Source: Camarhynchus parvulus
Lineage: Eukaryota; Chordata; Aves; Passeriformes; Thraupidae
NCBI RefSeq assembly: GCF_901933205.1
Contig: NC_044573.1
Location: 55,311,993-55,375,992 of the forward strand
Direction: 5' to 3'
DNA length: 64,000 nucleotides
The notes beneath the pieces are model-generated. The model searched no databases. It was not told the DNA's origin and saw only the letters and a program-made list of their open reading frames with translations. The position numbers and the translations under genes were made by a program. Within the stretch, counting starts at the first letter, position 1. Each line of letters starts with the position of its first letter. Below, piece after piece: positions 58,894-64,000 of this stretch.

Positions 58894-61279
58894 AGTGGGA
58901 AACTCTTCCCCTTTCTGTCTGTGTTAAGGCAGGATGTGAGAGTTCTGCCTGCGCTTTGTTCTCGCTCCCCCGCCCGAGCATCTTTGCATAAAGTCCCTGT
59001 GATCAATACTGATTAACTGTCTTCAGAAAAAAGGTCCTTCCTTCCTTTGTTTCTCCTGAGATAAGAAGCATCCCGATCCTGCCAGCCTGCCCTGTGGGAA
59101 TTGTTAGATACTTTGCAGACTGTAAAACCAAGCGATCTCTTTTGCACTGGACATCGCATAGCTCCTTAGACAGGAGCAAGGTTTGTTCTTCCAACTGATA
59201 CAGATGAGGAAGAGGATGAATTATTGAGCTGAGAATCCTTTTGTTTCCAGATGTTGTAGCAGATCAGTTAAAAAAATATCTTTGCTGCCGGTCTGGCTTT
59301 TCTTAGTCTTTAGGCTTTGTTTAAAACCGTTAGCACCCCTGGGATTAGTTAATATTTAATTTAAATGGGAAAAGAAACTAAAGGCAGGGCACAACAAATA
59401 GTTCTAGTGCACAAATCTCATCCAGTGACCCAGCAGCTGAGAAACAAAGCCAGTCACCCAAGAGGAGCAGTTAAATGGTGAGGGATGGAACTGGAGTTCA
59501 CTGCCTCAGTGAGATTTATTTCACCCTCCCAAGGAAAGCTAACCTTGGGAAAAAATAAAACAGTAAATACTTCCTTCTCCCAGCTGACAGTTTACGGCTT
59601 CTGAGAAGCAGTGGTTTATGGACAGCAAGAGCATCAGTCAGACTGCAGCAAGAGGTGCAGCAGAGAGAAAATGGGAGATGCTGTCAGGAGAAGGGAGGGA
59701 GAAGGGCTGGGCAGGACCACCCTTTCCAGCAGGAGTGATCCTGCAGTGAGGGGAGAACATGATTTAGGTTAAATTTAACATGGCAGAAAACTACTTCAGT
59801 TTGGAGAGCTGTGGTGATGTGAACCCAGAATGGGTGATATCATTCTGCCTTCTGCATCCCCCCATTCTTGCATGCACACAGCTATGAGCACCAGCAAGGT
59901 TTTAATCTTGATTTTTTGAGCGCAATTTTTTCCTTATGAACTGTAATAATTTTTCATATGAGTGTGTACTTTGTTTTGTCCTTAAATGCTGTGTTTATTT
60001 GATTTTCCATCAGGGCTCCTCAAGTTAGACTATTATTTTATGTATTGGTTGGGTTTTTTTAACATTACAGCTATAATGGGACCCTCGTGAATCTCACACA
60101 TGCTAATACAGAGGCATTTTTTCCCAGTTTAAATGATACTGTAGCATCCTGGCACATTTGGAGGTCAGGCAGTGTGGCAACATGATGAAAACTCCTGTTA
60201 AATGAATCATTTGTCCTTTTGTAATTGGGCTTCTTGGCACATCTTGCTGAGAAAGTGAGTTGCTTCAGCCCTGAAAAGCTCAAGTTCACAATGTTCACTC
60301 AAGTATCAAATCAGTATCTGTGCAAAAGGGGAACAAGCATTTGTGATATTAATTCCCTTCTGTCTAGGGACAACTGATACATCTTCTTTTTTATTTGCCT
60401 TCTTCTTTTCCTGCAGCAATGTGTTCCCTGTTACCTGAGTAGGGCAGAATGAATGGGCAAGAAATTCTAAATCTTTATCCAAAAAGGCTCAAAGCTACAA
60501 TGGTTTAACTGCCATCGTTTATTTATTTATTTGTGAGTCTTTGCACTTTGGAAATTTGGCCCAAATTTAAGGGAACTCAGTGTGAGAGGTCGCTCATGGG
60601 ATACTTTTGACGTAGGAAGAGACTGGAATTTGCTTAGAAACCTCTGCTGTTGGAAGAAGTTTGTATAGGTATTTAAAATTTCATGTCCTCAGTCAACCTT
60701 CTGGGCCTTTAGAAGCTTGCCAGAACTGGAATATGGGCTGTCACTCTGTCAGAGAACATTAAGCCAAAGTGCAAGCTATTTTCAAGATAGAAATAATAAT
60801 TCACCCCCAAGATATAGCAACTTGAGCAGTGGTTCCATTAGCAGCCTGCCAGGCTCTTTGGGTCTTGTGGAGGCTATGTACCACCCTGGGTCCTAGGCCA
60901 GCTCTGGAGGATGCTGCAGCCACAGGTCCTGTGGATCTGCCTCCTCCCTTACAGTGTTCTGAACAATTTTTAGTGGTGGTAAAGAAATGGGTGGGGGAAA
61001 ATACTAGAGAGAGAATAATGCTGAGTGACTCTTTGCTTAGGGTATTTATTGTGAGCAAGAATAATAATCCATTCATCCTTTTCCCCCCCTCAGTGACTGG
61101 AAAAACAAGTGATATTTCAAATGTGATACCAGATGTTTGGAGTCCCTAGTTCAGAAAGATTTCAAGGTTTTTATTCAGTATTTTTCAGAATCTCCTAAGG
61201 AAATATCTCAATATTATTAGGTTGGAATTAAGAGGTACTGCTCACAATGAGCTAAAGTTTGACTTACTTATTTATATTC

Positions 61280-61327
61280 CCATTAGTTACATTTTTCATA
61301 CTTCCATTAGTTACATTTTTTGTACTC
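61280..61327. repeat. Tandem duplication of ~24 bp
   Basis: Two adjacent copies of ccattagttacattttt followed by catact or tgtact, differing at one or two bases. Confidence 0.9.
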
Positions 61328-64000
61328 CCCTTTTTTAGTTGCATATTAAAATTGGGACCTTTAAATCCACTTTTCCATCATATATAGTACCTTTTTGTTA
61401 CTTATGTTTTTAGGAAGCCCCAAACTGACTTAAACTTCAGATGTGGTGCTGCAGATACAGTGTTGGTGCAGCTCATTGGGTAAATTATTATGTGGCCTTA
61501 GTTTCATATTACGTTAGACTAAAGCCATAATTGCTGGTAATTCAATAGGACAAAGGAAAGGAAACATCATATTCAGCAAATTAAGCTTCATATGACGGCA
61601 TTACTTACGAAATGAACAGTTGGTCAAGGCCTTTCAGGGACTATAAATAGTAGGAACCTGTACATTCAAAGAGTGGAGCTTTTAGTGATGGAAAGCAGAA
61701 GCGTTGCAGCTACTGCCATAACAAGGCAGAAAGAGCCCTTCAGGAAGTATCCTTCAGGGCTGAAGGGTGAAGTAGGTGGATCACATTCATTGAACATCCC
61801 AAGGGATGGGTTTTCTTTTAAAAATTTCTGTCCTTCTGATCAGTGAACAGCAGTGCTTCAGGAGTCACTGGGGTTTGCTCCCAAGTTAAAGTTCAATAAT
61901 AATTCTGGGTGAAAATCTGCCTCTGCTGAGAGCGGTAGAGGAGCTTTGCTATTGATTTGGCACGGGATAAGGTCTCAGCAAGCATGGCAGGGGAGGGAGG
62001 TTCTTCTTGACCTTTCTTTTGACAAACTGAGGATGTAAAGAGGGCAGAATAAGTCTGCACCAAGACCCTTCCCAGGACTGCTGAGCTCAGTGAAAATTGC
62101 TTTCCCTTTGTTCACGTTTCTGTGCTGAGGGCTCACTGGGTGTCTGGAGGAGGCAATGCAGCAGGATTTAGCATCACCTGGAGTCTCTGACCTGAGCTGT
62201 GTCCTTCCAGAGAGCTGCCCTCACTCCCACATCCTGCTGCTCACTGCTGTTGATGGGAACTCTTGTCATGCCTTTTCTGAGGAAAAGGATTGGGTTTTGC
62301 CACACTGTGGATATTTTAATCCTTCCTGATTTTGATGTAAAAATTAAAATCTAAGTGCTTGAGTTCTCACAGAAAATTTGGCTTCATTGTGAATTTTAGG
62401 GTTTTTTTTTGTCTTGTTTGATTATTTGTCCATTAATGTCAGGCAGGAAAATGTTTTTAAGAGTATTCAAGAAGTGATAGAAATCCAACCATTTCCTATA
62501 ATTTCCCTGTGGAAAACATAAAAAGCTGAGAAAATAAATCCTCTCCTGTTTCAAAATGAACATTTGGAGATCTATTTATTTCCATTTTTCATCTTGAAAA
62601 ATAAATTTCTGAAATGTTTTGTCCTGTCTGCCAGATGCTTTTGCTTGAGTCACACATTTTCTCTAAATAAAACCCCCTCAAACATTTGAGACGTCCTGTA
62701 TAAGCAGCAGCGCTTCTTACGTGCCTTTGATCATGAAGACCTCTTACCTACTGGCAGTGACTGAAGAATCTCTTGGAAAGGAATAATTCCCATCTTTCAA
62801 GAACAATATTTTTTTAATCTTACCTTTGAGTCTTGGATCAATAGGATAAAATCGACATAAGTCTTTTATCAAGCCTATACATTTTATCAAAGGGTTGATC
62901 AAGAACTAAAAAGGGATTTGGGTCAAAATCTAAGCAGAAGGATGAAAGACCATGAGTTGTGACATGTCTATCTCTGCCAACAACGTCTATGTTTAAACAA
63001 AAGACCTCATTCCTGGTAACCTTGCCATTGATTTTATCTTTAAGCACCTTGTCTGTAGTCCCACCTTCCTTTCTTCCCCGATCCCAGCAGGGCTGGGTGG
63101 GTGTCAAGGGAAGGGCTCCAAACGGTTCAATAGACTTTGGATCAGGCTATTGGTGATTACAGGGCTGCAGTAAAGGATTTTAGGTAACATCTAGGGTGTG
63201 TTCAAGCCAGCTTTCTTACAAGACTAGGCAAATAGGATAAAGATACACATAATTTACCATCTTGTATTTTTATTTCAGTATGAAAATGTCATCCAAAACT
63301 CCAATTTACCTTTGCCTTTCAGTACTTCAGATGTAACTGTTTTATCTTACAGTGTATGGTTTTGAAATGTACTTTTAAAATTTAAAATATTTTTTAAAAT
63401 TCTCATTTCAAATTTTCAAAATTTACACACACATTTATTAATTCACCAGAGTATTTTATATAGTTTAAACTATTTTAAACAGCATTGAACCAGTCAGAAG
63501 TACTGCTGTATTATTTCTTTTGAACTGAAAAATTAGATGTGTAAACTTCTGTAATCTGAATGCATCTATTTCCACTGTTGATGGCGCACAGCCCATTTAG
63601 CCTGCTGTCTCTTTTCCCACTGTTCTCTTGCTTCACCTCTGCTTAAGAATTTTGCAAATTTTGTGTCATTATTTGAATTTTTTTCTCATCTCTCAAACTG
63701 TGCTCCAGCAAAGACACAGAACTACAGGAACGTGATTTGCAAATTTCTCTTACTCTCAGCAATTTCAACAAGCAACTGAAATGAGCCATTCCTCTGCCTG
63801 GCATTGCTTGGCACACCCAGAGACACCAACCTGCCCGGCTGTGCCTCTCATCTTCCCACCACATAGAAACAGCTGCAGCATTTTGTCTCCTCCAGCAATT
63901 CCCCTGGGCCTAATTTTTTGCTCTTCTGTCTCCTCAGTCCCTCCATCCTGTGAACAGTAAGTGTTTGTCAAGCTGGCTTTTACAGTCACTAAATGGTTCT

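Larger units (their letters stand above)
42591..64000. other. Intergenic, far upstream of AKAP12; no gene identified
   Basis: About 21 kb without a supportable exon. In mammals the upstream neighbour of AKAP12 is MTHFD1L in the same orientation; I looked for its C-terminal exon on the minus strand and did not find it, though short internal exons could be missed by eye. Contains simple repeats (listed separately) and short chance open frames. Distal enhancers or a lncRNA could lie here but cannot be recognised from sequence alone. Confidence 0.5.

Overview
This is a vertebrate nuclear window, most likely avian. It carries one recognisable protein-coding gene, AKAP12 (gravin / SSeCKS, an A-kinase anchoring scaffold), on the minus strand. 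The bird assignment rests on a CR1 LINE 3' fragment, low repeat density, short introns for the gene, and an AKAP12 sequence that is clearly orthologous to, but diverged from, the mammalian protein. No bacterial-type operon, tRNA, rRNA, CRISPR or mobile-system locus was found.

Layout, left to right. 1-~600: decayed endogenous-retrovirus pol (reverse transcriptase) remnant, minus strand, cut by the window edge. ~1,620-2,133: GC-rich ~13-bp minisatellite of about 39 units, which creates several long spurious ORFs. 2.1-6.97 kb: intergenic, no gene seen. ~6.99-37.15 kb: AKAP12 read right to left. Its parts are exon 1-alpha in a large CpG island (ATG 37152-37150), exon 2-alpha (27836-27650), an alternative exon 1-beta in a second CpG island (ATG 24671-24669), a 3.7-kb shared exon (16478-12775), a 764-bp intron, a second large coding exon (12010-10131, stop at 10135-10133), a 527-bp intron, and a 3'UTR exon (9603 to about 6,990). 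37.8-64 kb: about 26 kb upstream of AKAP12 with no supportable exon, one CR1 fragment and some simple repeats.

The two promoters give two N-termini on one scaffold body. Alpha begins MGAGSS, a myristoylation signal; beta begins MLGTVTMA. Both splice in the same phase (1) into the shared exon at codon GTC, giving ...V-GQTEHSS... The body carries polybasic membrane/calmodulin-binding modules and WSK-type motifs, and the second coding exon carries the PKA RII-binding helix. Summing the exons gives about 1,968 residues for alpha (after a one-base correction) and about 1,868 for beta.

The two observations most worth checking are an apparent one-base deletion in exon 1-alpha (a C5 run at 37084-37088) that breaks the alpha reading frame, and a phase-0 intron that splits the coding region which, as I recall it, is one uninterrupted exon in mammals. 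I did not find evidence for a previously undescribed biological system.
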